Below are positions 10,389 to 22,745 of a DNA stretch of 64,000 nt, in pieces. The notes below the pieces were generated by a model. The model worked only from the letters and a program-made list of their open reading frames with translations, was not told the DNA's origin and did not search any database. The translations under genes were made by a program, and so were the position numbers. Positions within the stretch are counted from its first letter, which is position 1. Each line of letters opens with the position of its first letter. The stretch is from Scortum barcoo (lineage: Eukaryota; Chordata; Actinopteri; Centrarchiformes; Terapontidae), in contig CM041533.1 of the NCBI GenBank assembly GCA_023238725.1, forward strand, positions 24,297,766 through 24,361,765, in the 5' to 3' direction.

Positions 10389-13230
10389 TTCACTATTTTA
10401 CACAGCCGTGGCTTGGTAGCTACCTATGTAGGAAAATGATGCCCTCATTCAGGGTTCTGCCTGCAAAAGCTCAGCTCGCCTAAATCGCTTAACAAATTGA
10501 GGCCACATACTGTGGCTTTCTCTGAGATGTTGATTCTGGGGAGGGAGATGTCCCCGTTACCTGTCGTGGGCCTCGCAGGTGTCTACAGCTGGGAAGTAGT
10601 GTGAGCTGAGCTTTCCAGCTTTCCACAGAGACACTGTGTGCACCTGTTCACTTGTTCACTTGCTTTTCTGTGTGACATTCCACTTGATGAAGCTCCGGCG
10701 TGCACTGAAGTTTTAGATTAAATATAGCTGTAGTTACTATGTGCTAATAGCACAGCTGTCACAGGTCTAATCAGTCACATTAGCTGTAATGTTGTCTTTG
10801 TGAAGCGCCTGAAGGCCTGTTAAACCTTCATCACGCTCCTGTCATCCCTCAGCATCAGCTCTACCCTCACTATCTGCTGTCACACTGTTTACAGCGTCCT
10901 CCGTTAGTCGCATTGTTCCTCACATTCCTCCACCATATTTACACTAATGCTCTTCCTCCTTCTGGGTAATTAGCTATGTGTAAGTGAAGCATAACTATGC
11001 CAGGGATGGGAAACAAAGAAATCAAAGTGAGTCACCCAGTGGGCTGCTACTGAAATTATTATTTGCCCTTGGAACTTCACACTATATGTATTTTGATTAT
11101 ATAATCAGAAGTGCTTTCACACACCAGCAAACATCAGTGAGCGTCATTAGCATTTCTGCCCAAAATAGATGTAGCCGTTTGAAATGAAAACACAATCATT
11201 CAGACTGAATTGTGATCTATATTCAGTGAGCCAGGCATCCAAGCAGTAAAATAACAACACAGCTCTCTGAAGTATTTTGTGGTGTAACTGGTTTTGTGGT
11301 TTAATGCTTTTGATAATACATTTTTATTAAATAATTGTTTTGTTTTGCTTTATTTTATTGTGGTCAATCGCCTCTTAATGGTTTGTAATCAGAGCTGCTA
11401 TCCTTAAATGACACTCAGAGGGATGCACACTGTATCGCAGCAGTAGGTGCGTGTTTGTGTGTGTCGGTGTGTGCACTGAATGTAAATTTCCATTAGCATC
11501 TGGACTTTTACCATGGACAGATCTGGTTGATGGGTGATTAACCCCCAATGATGCTTGTAAGGCCATCTGCCTTTGCCTGCCAGTGACAGTTCTGTGGTGA
11601 AAGCCATTCAATTTACAGGCCATGCATATGTTACACCCACACAGGTGACTTCACTTGTTTTGGTTGATTAGACTCCAGAATGTGCTGGGCTGTACAGACT
11701 GTATTTGATTGACATCTCTCTCATTCGTTGGAGTGGACAAATTTTACTTTTATTAATCTTGATGTCCAGGATCATGTGATTCAGGCAGTGTTAAAGGCTC
11801 TCTCATTTAGTAGTAAACATACTTTGTCTGTTGTCTGTTTGATAAGATCATTCTCATTAGTCTGGTGGAGGATACTGTACCTGGCCTCAGTAGTCAGTCG
11901 ACATAACGATCTGCTCAATTTAACTCCCATCAACAGGTAGCATTATGCGCTTGGTAGAGCTCTTTGCACTGAGAGTTGTTCCTGTGTCGTGTTCAGCAGT
12001 CACAGCAGAGCACAGATCAGAGAATTTACATGCAAACCACAATCCCAGACAGCCCATATTTAATTTAGTTTGTCTAATTCACTGTGCCGTTTTAGGAACC
12101 AGGTTGAAAGAAAACCATGCACGCACTGCGCAGCTCTAAAGGGTAACACCAAAAATTAAAGATGCATCTCCGCGTTGGACTCTGGGTGTTAATAAATACA
12201 CAATGAGACACAGACAGCACTAATTACATTGTTAATGTAAGTGTTACAGTGTTGTTAATTTGAAAGCTGAGTCGTGGGCACAGGGTCTAGACAAAGGGAC
12301 AGATGACTGGTGAAGACAAAACAAAACACTGCAGCAAGTTTTAATGAGGCGACGGGGGACTGTCCGTCAAACACATAACAAACACTCACATCCCAGAAGA
12401 GACACACGCAAACAAACAAATACACAAAGACAAGCATGCTCTGCTGCACTACGCACACGCATGTATACAGGAATACAGTCGTGCAGGCAAGTACGCATCA
12501 CGCATGCATCCGTACCGCGGGAAAATAACATTTCTGCATGAGAATTCAGTTGATTCGCTGCTGACCTGTGATGAATCCTGTCTTCACCGAAACATGCCTG
12601 TCTCAGACCTGACTGATGAGCTTAAAGGGTCAAAGACTAAGCTCAGTACTCCGCATGTCACACATGTCACTCATAGCATGGTGAGCTGCATTTACAACGT
12701 TACAGCAATATCAGAGATTATAGCTTTGAAATGCGGGGCTAAATACCCCTGCATTACTGCTCTGAAATATAGACCTAAAAATCCAAGATTATACTTCAGT
12801 GAAATAAAGCCTTTAGGCCTAATCCATATTCAAAGTCTTGTCTCTAGCTGGGCTGTGGGCCTCTATAACCTAGTTCTGATGGCTGTTATTGGGGAAAGCT
12901 GCTTTGTACTGGTCAGTTGTGTGATGAGGGCTTGGACACGGTCTGTTGAGCTGACCTATATTTGGCTGCCTGCCCTGTCTTCACAAACAAAACCAGAGCT
13001 TCTCTCTTGTTTTGTTCTATAGGCAAATTGGGCTGCCGGGCACTCTCCCCCGCTCTGTGATCCGGTTCAAGCTTGAACGTAACGTCATACGAAGTGTTTC
13101 ATGCATACGGCTCATCCCAGACAAAGTGAGGAGAGAATTCATCTGTGGCTCAGAATCAAAACTTCACTCACCATCTGTGTGGAGGAATCTGTAATATTGG
13201 TGCCGCAGTGTATTGATGTGATGTATTTAC

Positions 13231-13365
13231 AGCCATGCTAGCAGCTCTGTAGGGCTGTTCTTAGGCACTGTGGTGCTTTTAGATCAATATCAGCATGCTA
13301 ATATGCTCACAATGACAACCCTAACACATCAATATTTGGCAGGTATAATGTTTAACTAAACTACT
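13231..13365 (+). repeat. Dispersed fish repeat, probable other portion (copy 2)
   Basis: agccatgctagcagctctgt, then atcagcatgctaatatgctc, acaatgacaa and ggcaggtataatgtttaa resemble the 5' portion of the same percomorph repeat family as copy 1. The family assignment is from memory of the consensus, not from overlap between the copies in this window. Confidence 0.5.
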
Positions 13366-14589
13366 CAACACAGGAATGTCAGTTTTTCAGTATTTTTAAA
13401 TATGTCTTCTTCTGAGGAGGATGAATATAAGATCGGTATCTGTTCTAAATTTCAAGGCAATTCATCCAATAGTAGTTATTTTCACAAAAAAAGTCGGAAA
13501 AGTCAGAGGGTCATCAAAGAGTCGCCATACCAAGAGCTGAAAATACATGGCAGGGGGTGTGTTATGGTATCCACAATAAGCTGCAAATGTTCACACCCAA
13601 AAATGGTGCTTTTCAAGAACACATTGTAGAGAGGACACATTTCAAAGTGCCTCTTGTGTTGTGGTAAGAATGAAAAAAAACACAACAAGCAATTAAGTCT
13701 TGCCTCTTATTGGGCTTTGATCTATTGTTACCTACACAGATTTTCATAAACTCCCACTACTGAGATTTAGTCTGCAGGTTGTAGTCTTGCCCCAGGTCCT
13801 TCACCCTTCCAGGATTGCTTGTAAAGTTTAAGAAAACAGACTGCACTGTGGAAAAAATACAGAAAAAGAAAAATGATGATGCAGTGTATTAAGACCTGTG
13901 CAAACATCATCAGTTCAACACAACTGTCCAATCAAGATCAAGGAGTAAATAAATAAATGGACTTCACTTAATAAGGGCATAATAAGCAGCAGTCACATAC
14001 TATATCATACTTAAATACTGTTCGTGGGCAGCTAAAGATAAAATGTCAGCTCTTAACAAGACTTTGTTAAAGGAGATGTTGCTGTTGTCAACTAGGAACT
14101 CTGTAACATTGCCGACACTTCAGTGCTAGTTGGTGAAGGACTGCAGTTAATGGGTAGTGTTAACACGAGTCAGTAACATGACTTAGTATATATTTTCTCT
14201 GTTCTGTGCTGTTTAATTTACTCCCTGTCTTCTTGTTACATTCAGTAATAAACTGAAATGGGACTGGTTTGCTAATTGTCAGTTAGCTCGACCATTAAAG
14301 GAGAAATTCACACAGACCCATGACAGCACCCACAGTTTTGGACTTCTCGGCTCTTCGTCCCCTCAAAGCTCAGCGTGGTCAAGACCTTCACTGGTGGTCG
14401 ACAGCGTATGTCAAAGTCCATCAAAGTTCTAGCTGACAAGAACAATCTGTGGGGATTTACTTATACTGACTTCACCACCAACGTTTGCTACATGACCTGT
14501 TGGTGTGACTGTGACTCACTCACTCAGTCACATATGGACTGTAGCTCATAGATGTTAGCATTAGATATTTAAAAAAAAAAAAGTTGATG

Positions 14590-15165
14590 AGAAAAGGGAT
14601 TTGCTATTTTACTCTGTAGAGAAAGAGAAGAATGGAGACAGATTAGGATAAGCAGAAATGATGTTGAGATGTGACTACGTGAAGAACAGAAGAGGGAAAG
14701 GGAGAAGAAGGTTGAGAGACAGAGGCACAGAGGGAAGGAAGCTAAGGAGACAGAGAGGAGGACACGAGAAGAAAATGCAGCAGGACACCTGGAGGAAGAG
14801 GAGGGGAAGGGGGTGTGGTGGAGATTAGGTGCACCAGCATTGAAGGTTCAAAGCCAGAGTGCAACCATTCGGGTCATCCTCCTTCTGTCACCCTCTGCTG
14901 CGTGCTGCCTCATAAAGCAGAAATGCGCTGAAAAGACGAGGAGGCGCTGAAATAGGTCAAGTGAAGAGGAGTGGGCAGGAAGAGAGGGGGGAGGAGGGGA
15001 GGGGAGGGGGAGAGAGAGTTTAGAGGCAACAAGAAAGAGGAGGATGCAGTTGGGGGGAGGCATGAGGAGAGAAAGGGTGAAAGTGTAGTGCGAGTAGAAA
15101 GGTGGGTGAAATGCGATGAAAAATGTAAGGTGAGGGACAGACAGGCAGAGAGGAAGAGGAGCACT
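14590..15165. repeat. Purine-rich (GA) low-complexity tract
   Basis: About 570 bp in which the + strand is strongly purine-biased (agagaagaatgg, gggagaagaaggttgagaga, ggaggaggggaggggagg). The long minus-strand open frames here (Ser/Pro/Leu-rich) are by-products of this bias. Confidence 0.8.
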
Positions 15166-15249
15166 CTCCAAAATGGAAGACAAGTAAAGCCAGGTCAGCC
15201 ATATTAGCAGCCTTCAGTGACCAGAAATTGTTGCCTAGCAGCATGCAAG

Positions 15250-15400
15250 AATGTTTTTTTTTTCCTCTCCTCTTCTCCTCACCCTCCTACTCCTCTCGCA
15301 TCTCTCTTTTCTCCTCACCTCGCCTTCCCCCTCTCCGCATCCTCTACGTCTTTTCCTCTCCACTTTTCCATCCACCTCTCCGCTCCGCTCGGTTCTTTTA
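15250..15400. repeat. Pyrimidine-rich (CT) low-complexity tract
   Basis: About 150 bp of C/T-rich + strand (tttttttttcctctcctctt, cctcctactcctctcgcatc) lying about 85 bp downstream of the purine-rich tract, giving an imperfect R-then-Y arrangement. Confidence 0.8.
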
Positions 15401-15661
15401 TTTTTTTGAGCACAGTATTCCAGGCTGGTGCCGCCTCGTGCCGACAGCCAGCCTTTTTGTTTGTGTGTGTTTGTTTGTGTGTTTGTGTGTGTGTGTGCGT
15501 GCGGCAGATTCCTCATGACAAGCTTTTCATCAGTGTGTAAAGCTGGCTGATGCAGCTGTTACACCAGCTCTGTGCTGCATCAGGATTACATGGCACATGT
15601 GAAGCCCCTGTCCTCCAACGCTTGGTCAAATACGGGATGACACATGGCATCAAGCAGGCGA

Positions 15662-15682
15662 GTGTGTGTGTGTGTGTGTGTG
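15662..15682. repeat. (GT)n microsatellite
   Basis: An uninterrupted GT run of about 10 units. A second, interrupted GT/GTTT run lies at about 15460-15502. Confidence 0.9.
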
Positions 15683-17543
15683 CCAGTCCTTCTGATGCTA
15701 GGATACTTGGTGTCTGACACTAGGTTTTGGCTTTTTGGGGGATTAAGTTGTTCATATAGTGCCTGTTTTGTGTTGATGGGACTTTGATATGTCATAATAT
15801 TTACTGCTTCAACTGTGACTCTTACTTCCGTTGCACTGTATGACTTGTAATAGTACTACAACAAATACCTTAAGTGTTGTTAAGGGTGACAGCTTGTAGT
15901 TGTAACATCAAGAAGTTTAAGCCTTCTTTTGCCAGATTTCCAATCATGCATACAATCTGTGTTTCTGTGGTTCACACATGCTTCAAAATATGTCACATAG
16001 TTCTGTGATGGGAGAATCATCCGTGGCTCATGGATGATTTTCAGTATTTATTTGTGGAAGTTATAATGTTATGATATGTGCATATCTAAAGTACACAGAG
16101 CTTACTGTCCTCATGTAACAAACAATCGGACAGATCGGACATCTGTAGCCCCTAACATATAAGGATGGTGATATTCTTTGTTTTTATCATTGCGCACAAA
16201 CCTAATTTGAAATCATTGTTGTGCAGAAACTATTAAAACACATGAATGAGCCAGACTGCTGCGCAGGAAGGTGTTACTTAATTACCATGAGCACACACAG
16301 TCTTTTATTTTGACTCGATCCTACCATCTTGCTGGAATACTCATTATTGTGGCAAATATGGATTAAACAACAAGAAAATAGTTCTCTTTTCCCTTTAATT
16401 TACCTTTGCTATAAAACGAAGGTGTTTGAGGATGTTATTTGGCTTTATTTTAAAACTGAAATTATAAATTCATGACACACTTTTAAGGTTTACGGTCTCA
16501 GTAGGAGCCCGTGGGTTTGAGACTGAGCCACAGATTGTCTGGAGAGGGACTCGTAAATTGTTTCATTGAAATTGTTGAACGTTAAAAGCTATAGAATACT
16601 GACAGACGTACAGTGTTGTTACATTCCTGGTTGTCAGCCAAAAGATGTCATGACTTGACTGCTTTATTATTATTGCTACTAGCAAAAAGCTAATAGTAGC
16701 ACTACAACTACAGTAGTACTACAATACTACTACTACAATAGTGCTTTGTGATTGCTGTTACTGTATTTGTAATAGTGGTTGAAATTATCCTTGCTGAAAA
16801 GGGAGCACATTTGTGTTTTTTGGAGAACATTGCTGGCTGTAGGCATGTTACTTTATATAACCCTGGCTACAAACTCCTGTAGCAACCTTTGCCACAACGT
16901 GTGCCAGATGTGTGTCTTTTTTAGTACAATCCATTCACCGGGACTGGAAATACCTTTATTCATACATGTAGCAATGCACTTCTACCATTTTTATGTTACT
17001 ATACATCCACAAATCCTACTGCTGTTGTAACTACCCTGTTACAGCTACTATAATCTCTACTAGTAGTACTACGGCTGCTGCTTTTACTGCTAGACTACCC
17101 CCAGAGTAGATGTTACTTTTATCTCTGTGGAGTCTGCACACTTTCTTCTCACTGGCCTAGATTTGCTGTTTCAAAGATGTACCAGTGCACCTGTCCAGGG
17201 CATAATCAATATTCAATCAATATTGGTCAGAATGGTGCAGTGGAAAATTTAATGACATTATGGTCATTGCATTAGATTGCATATGGACAATACTAACTGG
17301 CTTATCAATCATTGTATATTTTCCCATGATCCTGCTGTGTTAATATTGAGTGAGTGTGTGCCTGGAAATGTGCGTGTCTCTTTTCACCTCTGCCTCCACT
17401 GTAATGTCCACATGTGTGTGTATGGTAGTCCTGAGTACAGGAGAGCAGGAGAGTGTGGGCGTGACAGCCACTCAGCCTAAATGCTGGAATGTCAGCGAGT
17501 CTTTAATAATAGTAAAACAGTTGCATGTTCCCTTGTTTTCCAG

Positions 17544-17680
17544 GTGGTATGCCAGTGCCTGAGGTGGCGTCTGACACTGCCAGCGCTGCCGCCATGTTGA
17601 GCCCCGTCCTCAATGCCTCCAACGGAGACGGCTCAGAGTCTGAAACCACCTCCGCCATCCTCGCCTCCGTCAAGGAACAG
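17544..17680 (+). CDS. ctnnd2: ctnnd2 (delta-catenin), second coding exon, N-terminal leader
   Basis: The exon has 137 nt: two nucleotides completing a split glycine codon, then 45 codons, ending in phase 0. The acceptor is a T-rich tract ending in ttttccag; the donor is CAG|gttaga, a weak match followed by a GT-rich stretch. The translation contains GMPVPE, NASNGDGSESETTSAI and ends ASVKEQ. I recall human CTNND2 as having AMPVP, NTSNGDGSETETTSAI and ASVKEQ at the same place, about residues 13-60 of a roughly 1225-residue protein. Delta-catenin is a neuronal p120-family armadillo protein that binds the juxtamembrane region of classical cadherins and acts in dendrite and synapse formation. This segment is the disordered acidic leader before the coiled coil. 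The internal ATG codons are not the start; the true start exon is upstream of the window. PKP4 is the nearest alternative, but it lacks the NGDGSE stretch. Confidence 0.95.
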
Positions 17681-18779
17681 GTTAGAACTGTGTGTGTGTG
17701 TCTGTGCAACATACATAGGGGGTTTGTCATAATTGATGAAACATGAACACCAGAAAGTAGTGAGGATAATTTCTCTAGTTCTTTTAGAGTGAGACAGGGC
17801 GACAGCAAAACAAGCAAACAGCAAACACGGATGATGGACTGCCCATCTGAGCTAATGTGTCACAAATATGTCACCACTTTTTGATCTGTTAGCAGAAAGC
17901 TCCGGGCTACAGCCGCTCAGTGTAATTTTGAAAATGTGGTGGGATGCATCAATTCGCTACATTTTGTCAAAGTCCGAGCGGCTTTGTTGGATATACTGTG
18001 TATGACGAAGCAGTAAAGGGACAGGACAAATCCCACACCTTGATGTTTTTCCAAGTAAAGCTAACATTAGGCTACACCACTAAACCACTAAAAGTGCTTT
18101 TTATTACGTATTTATGAAGGTTATAATGTCTATGATGCTGCCAGAATGTGTCTTGATGTGTTCATGGGTTTTAACGTCTCTTTAATTTTGGACTGCTGGA
18201 TGTCTGTCAGTACACTATTGTTCATTTATACTGACTTTTACGTGTATATGTATAAGGGGTGCTATCCCCTTACATGCTGTTTCAACATATAAAATATAGT
18301 ATTTGTATTACATTATCAGGCTTTAAACACACATGCCTCTTTCTGTTGAGGCCATGCAACAACCACTGGTAGATTCTGGTCTTCTGAGTGGTTCTATGAG
18401 ATGGAGACGAAAGTTTACAATGATCAGTACAAGAAACGGCAGGCATACATTTCACAAACATCTATAAAACATCTACAAAGGCACTTTTCTCAAATACACC
18501 TGGGTTATCAATAAAGATGATCCGGCCTAAGTCAGATGATTAGCAATCATTCTGAGCTACACTTGATAGTTAAGATATGCCAGTCTGTCAGAATATGTCA
18601 GTTTCTTGATGACCAACTTTAAGACTGATTAAATACCAAGTTCAAAATCTGTCAGTGTCAATCAGTCAGTGTTTCCTGTCTGCTGGAGTATACTTCTACA
18701 TCACAGATCTGATAAAGTTGCAGAGTCAAACCACTGGAGGTAACCACAAACTGATTGGTCATCAGGTGTTTCTTTGCTA

Positions 18780-18824
18780 GCCAACTACTTCCACACAGAA
18801 AGACTCTGTGTGGAAGTAGTTGGC
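18780..18824. repeat. Perfect inverted repeat, 20 bp arms, 5 nt loop
   Basis: Left arm 18780-18799 (gccaactacttccacacaga), loop aagac at 18800-18804, right arm 18805-18824 (tctgtgtggaagtagttggc), with no mismatch. No flanking duplication was noticed. Confidence 0.95.
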
Positions 18825-19387
18825 TTTTATGATAAATGAGTGAAAAGCAGTTGAGGCAGCACAACAACCCCTTCATATTTTACATCCAGTTTCAGTGTCA
18901 GAACTCATGTTGCAGTCTTGACTAATAGTGGTCATAATTATTTCTTCACGAGCACTTTGTAAATACCAGAGAAGATGAATATCCACATGAGGAGCATTAA
19001 TAGCCTTCATGACTCCATGTCAGTCACTGAAGTTTGATTTCCCATCGTGGGTGGGTCTCATCTGTTTGTAGAAAGCCAGTGTGAACATCATTGCACCTAT
19101 GAGGCGACAACGTATCATTTTGTAAAATGAACCAAACAAGCCAAATGAATTAAACTAAAGGTTCGAAAGCAACCTAAGAGTAAATCATCATTGCTGCAGA
19201 TGATTAAATCTTGGATGAAGATTAAACAGCAACACAAGCTGCCTCTTCTGGCTGAAATTCTCATCAAATACCATGAAGCAAAATTATTAGATGAAAAATG
19301 GAGAGATAACTTCGCTGATGAGAAGTGGATGGTGGATTAGTTTTAGAGGTTTCCTTTCATGAACTAAAAAAACTTAAAAAAACTAAA

Positions 19388-19586
19388 AATGGAAGTTTTG
19401 ACCTTCTGCTGGTGGTGCTGGTCTGAAAAGTGAGGGCATCACCAAGGTCATTAGGTTTACCCCCAGAGGACCATTTATGTCTCTGCCAAATGTTAATCCA
19501 TCCAAAAGTTTACCAGATATTTTAATCCGGACCAAAGTGTGGAACAGATGGACTGTTGCACCGGCGTTGCCACCCATAGAGCCACA
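19388..19586 (+). repeat. Dispersed fish repeat, copy 3
   Basis: This copy has ttgaccttctgctggtggtg, gtgagggcatcaccaaggtc followed by attagg, agaggaccatttatgtctct, aatccatccaaaagtttacc, and a terminal cgttgccacccatagagcc. This is the forward orientation of the family seen at 841-1011 (catcacc-aagtcattagg-x-cccagaggacc). The long open frames over it are passengers of the repeat, not genes. Confidence 0.6.
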
Positions 19587-21371
19587 CTACCAGTGTATTG
19601 CAAAACTGCTTCCAATCAGCTTATTCTGCTGTAGGATTAGTACCAATCAACAGACAGTAAATATAGAACAGATTAAATATGATGTTAGAATGAGATCTCA
19701 TTATGTATTTAAACTTGTCAAAATATACAGAAGTAGTACACAGGGGAGTACTACTGCACATGTGAAAAAAGTTGCACGAAGTCTTTGGCTGCCCCAGAGA
19801 AAGCTGTGTGAAATATGAAATCTGACGCTGAAGGCCAAAGTTTTAAAATGAAAAAAATGTGAAAGTGGTGTGGAGTGGTGGTCTGTGGGGAGTTAGAAAA
19901 AGGTGATCTTGCCAGACCTCCATAGCCCATCCCTCACAGCTCCAGATGAGATGATTGCCTTGTGGGTAATGTAAGCTCCAGGTTGCGACAATGAAGTAGA
20001 TTGTATAGAATAAAAAAGACGATATGTCTGGTTCTGCTATATCAATGTGGATTCTTTTTTAAAAAACATTGAGTGTGAGGACCCTTTTACTTCATGAGTT
20101 TAGACTTTGTGACTTTTTGGTATGATCCAAACCGAAATTACAGGTGCGAAACCGTGGTCTGGACCAAACAGACCTTGGTCTGACAAAAAGAGACGTTTCA
20201 GCTGGGATCAAATTAGACCATGATTAGGTTAGTTTCTACTGCAAAAATGTTTTGGCATGGTTCAGACTCACGGACTGATCAGATTGTCAGAATCAGAAAA
20301 AGGAAAAACAACAATGAACAAAACAAAAGGAACCATGACAACATGTGGGGAGGGGCGGAAAACTAATGTTTTATTGTAATTGTAATCACAGAGGCATCTG
20401 TTCATTCATTTTTCTCCATTTATTTAAAATCTGATAGAAGCTAACTGCTGAATTAACAACATGCAAGCCAGTAAAATGCAGGTATAGGGAGACGCAGCAC
20501 AGGTGATGAGGACAGGATGTAGCATGTCTTATATGGTTGTTAATAAATGTAAAGAAATGTAAAGAAAAAATGCAAATGCAAATGCATTGGTTTGGCACTT
20601 GTTTCAGACCTTCATTCAGATTTTCAGGTGTCAAATAGGCCCTGACAATGTCTTGCAAATGCAGCACTAAATCAGTGGCATACTCTTTTAATCACATAGT
20701 AGCAGTGTTATGAATATTGACTCTGTCTGGGATGAGTCTAAGAAGATGTGCATGTGGCAGTGTGTGCGTGGGTGAGTACACAGGTCGAGTGGATACTTGA
20801 TACCATGGACACTGTGTGTGTCCTTGAGTACTACAGGATGTGAGGAAATGTACTCTGAAATGCGGATGCTAAAGATAGCCGTTGGAAATGCTGAGAGTAG
20901 GAAAAAATAATGGATTCTGCATGTTTTAGACTGAGACCTCGCTGAAAGTTACTACAATGTTCTAGGAGTCCATTTTGAGTCAAAGTAGGACATGTTGACT
21001 TGGACATAAACACACACACACACACAGATCATCTACGGTGCGGTAATAGCCTCCTGATGAGAATGTGTAAAAAGTCTGGAGAGGAGAAGACCGGAATGGA
21101 AGGAGTGTCAGCTATTTGAAGAAAGTGAAGACGAATTGGTAGTAACTCGCTCTCCACTCCACCTCCCTTCTGCCCCGACAAGCTGGAGTCGTTATATTTC
21201 ATGCTCCTGCGCCATGGTGAAGTTATTATTATTTTTTATGCCAGTCATTTGTCACGTCCTTTCTTACTTGTTTTTGCAGTGTGTAATTTTTCACTATATT
21301 TGGGCTTTTTGCCAGTGTTTGTAACCAGGCTGTAAAAAGGAACCAGGGGTGTATTTGTCTTGAGTTTTTGT

Positions 21372-21398
21372 ACACACACACACACACACACACACACA
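21372..21398. repeat. (AC)13 microsatellite
   Basis: An uninterrupted AC run. A shorter CA run lies at 21009-21025. Confidence 0.95.
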
Positions 21399-21490
21399 GC
21401 TTCCTGTTCATTTTGGTTTATAAAGTCACGGTCTGGCATGAGAGACCAAGAAAAGGCTTTACACACACTTGGACAGACACAGGGTCTACA

Positions 21491-21491
<1 letters not shown>

Positions 21492-21521
<30 letters not shown>
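21492..21521. repeat. (AC)15 microsatellite
   Basis: A second uninterrupted AC run, only about 95 bp from the run at 21372. Thr/His-rich open frames spanning both are artefacts. Confidence 0.95.
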
Positions 21522-21524
<3 letters not shown>

Positions 21525-22607
21525 GCCAATCAGACTCTTTTTGCCTTTGCTGACTCACACCAGGAGATCCCTGCTGCTGTTTTTCCTCCATTTCCGTCTA
21601 CCCACATGAGATTGATTAGCCATTCGACGTTGTATTTATCACATCTGTCAGCTTTTGTCCTCGTATCGTTCATCATCTCTGCTGTCAACACATCTGCTAT
21701 TGGGGTAGCGCAGTGTGAAGTGTCAGCTCTGAAGGAGTTTCATTCCAGTGTGAGATGTGCCTTTTTGGAAAATCTTACATATTGTCATATTGAATGACAG
21801 ACAAAGTGAAAGTGGCACAGGATATTGATTGGCTTTCTCTTGCTTGCAGCCTGGAGACATTTGACAGTCCAACAGTTCTGAAATGTTGAATGTCAGTTTA
21901 AAAAAAAAAAAAAATCCTCAAAACAGTTTTGTCCTACCAGCAGACTAGGACCTACAGCAGTTCAAAACATAATTCATTTTGTTTTTATTTCTGAACGTGA
22001 AACTTCAAAGTTTCTTTTCTGGTGATTCCAGCTCGTTTTTCGGTGCTAGATATTCCACTTGTATTTGACCATATTTACTGAAGGACCATAACGTGGTTTG
22101 GTGTCAGTTGAATGTAAGGAAGATAGCATTGTGAAATATTGTGTGTTTTGGCTCATGCAATATGTATGGTATTCTTATTTAGAAGTGGGTTATACAGTTG
22201 GAGGGAATAGAAACGTATGCAGATCTGTAAACAGATCTAACATCAGTGAGGGACCACTGCAGCGGAGGAAATGTAATGTCTGGGAAACACAGGTGTAAAA
22301 TTAGCAATAACCAATGAGCAACACTTGGCCATAAATAGTTCAGACAAGGAAAACAGTGACTGACAGCACTAAAGATACACTGAATTATTTCAGTTCTTTC
22401 AGTCAAGAGTCAGTGCCACATACACTGACCTGGTCTTAAATACTTCTCAGCACACACTTAACAGTACATCTGTGTCTGAAAATGGCACCCAAAAATGCAC
22501 ATTTCCCCCCTGTTTGAGTAGTATCACCTAAAAATGACACTGCCCAGCTGTTAGGATATTACTTATCTCGTATCTCATCAGCAGTTTGATGCGGTACTGT
22601 TGTTCCA

Positions 22608-22745
22608 AAAGGATGAATCCTACTGACTTTAATGACCTCTGACTTTTCCACTGAGGTCTATATTTGTATCTCCAAATGACATTCTCATCAGTCTCTGTTT
22701 ATTTAGATGGTGAACATGGCAAACATTAGCATCAGTGTGTGAGCA
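22608..22745 (-). repeat. Dispersed fish repeat, copy 4 (reverse orientation)
   Basis: ggatgaatcctactgacttt, aatgacctctgacttttcca and tagatggtgaacatggcaaa with cattagcat are the reverse complement of the family core found at 19388-19586 and 841-1011. It is shorter and more diverged. Confidence 0.55.

Larger units (their letters stand above)
1..17543 (+). other. ctnnd2: ctnnd2 intron upstream of the second coding exon (partial)
   Basis: No coding exon of ctnnd2 was recognised here, in particular no start exon encoding the MFARK-type N-terminus, so at least 17.5 kb of this intron is in the window. It holds two Tc1-like transposase relicts, one complete hAT-type nonautonomous element, a LINE tail, copies of a common fish repeat, short tandem repeats and the GA/CT tracts. 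In 6300-8160, 9060-10260, 10400-13220 and 13400-14580 I see nothing beyond ordinary AT-rich intron and short poly-A runs. In 15700-17540 there is loosely repeated CTA/TAC trinucleotide sequence around 16670-16745 and 17040-17095, otherwise nothing. The 172-codon open frame at 12504-13022 has no protein-like features. Confidence 0.85.

Noticed and set aside
12504..13022. 172-codon + strand open frame
   Set aside because: There is no recognisable motif, no splice or promoter context, and mixed composition; a length compatible with chance in 64 kb read in six frames.
14848..15540. Overlapping open frames on both strands
   Set aside because: Ser/Pro/Leu/Phe-rich or Arg/Glu/Gly-rich translations of the purine and pyrimidine tracts.
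17549..17551. ATG in the second ctnnd2 exon as a translation start
   Set aside because: It is preceded by in-frame glycine codons continuing across the acceptor, and in the family this Met is internal (G/A-MPVP).
19383..19818. Open frames on both strands near 19.4-19.8 kb
   Set aside because: They lie on the dispersed fish repeat and are not coding.
21229..21797. His/Thr- and Cys/Val-repeat open frames
   Set aside because: These are translations of the CA/TG arrays at 21372-21398 and 21492-21521.
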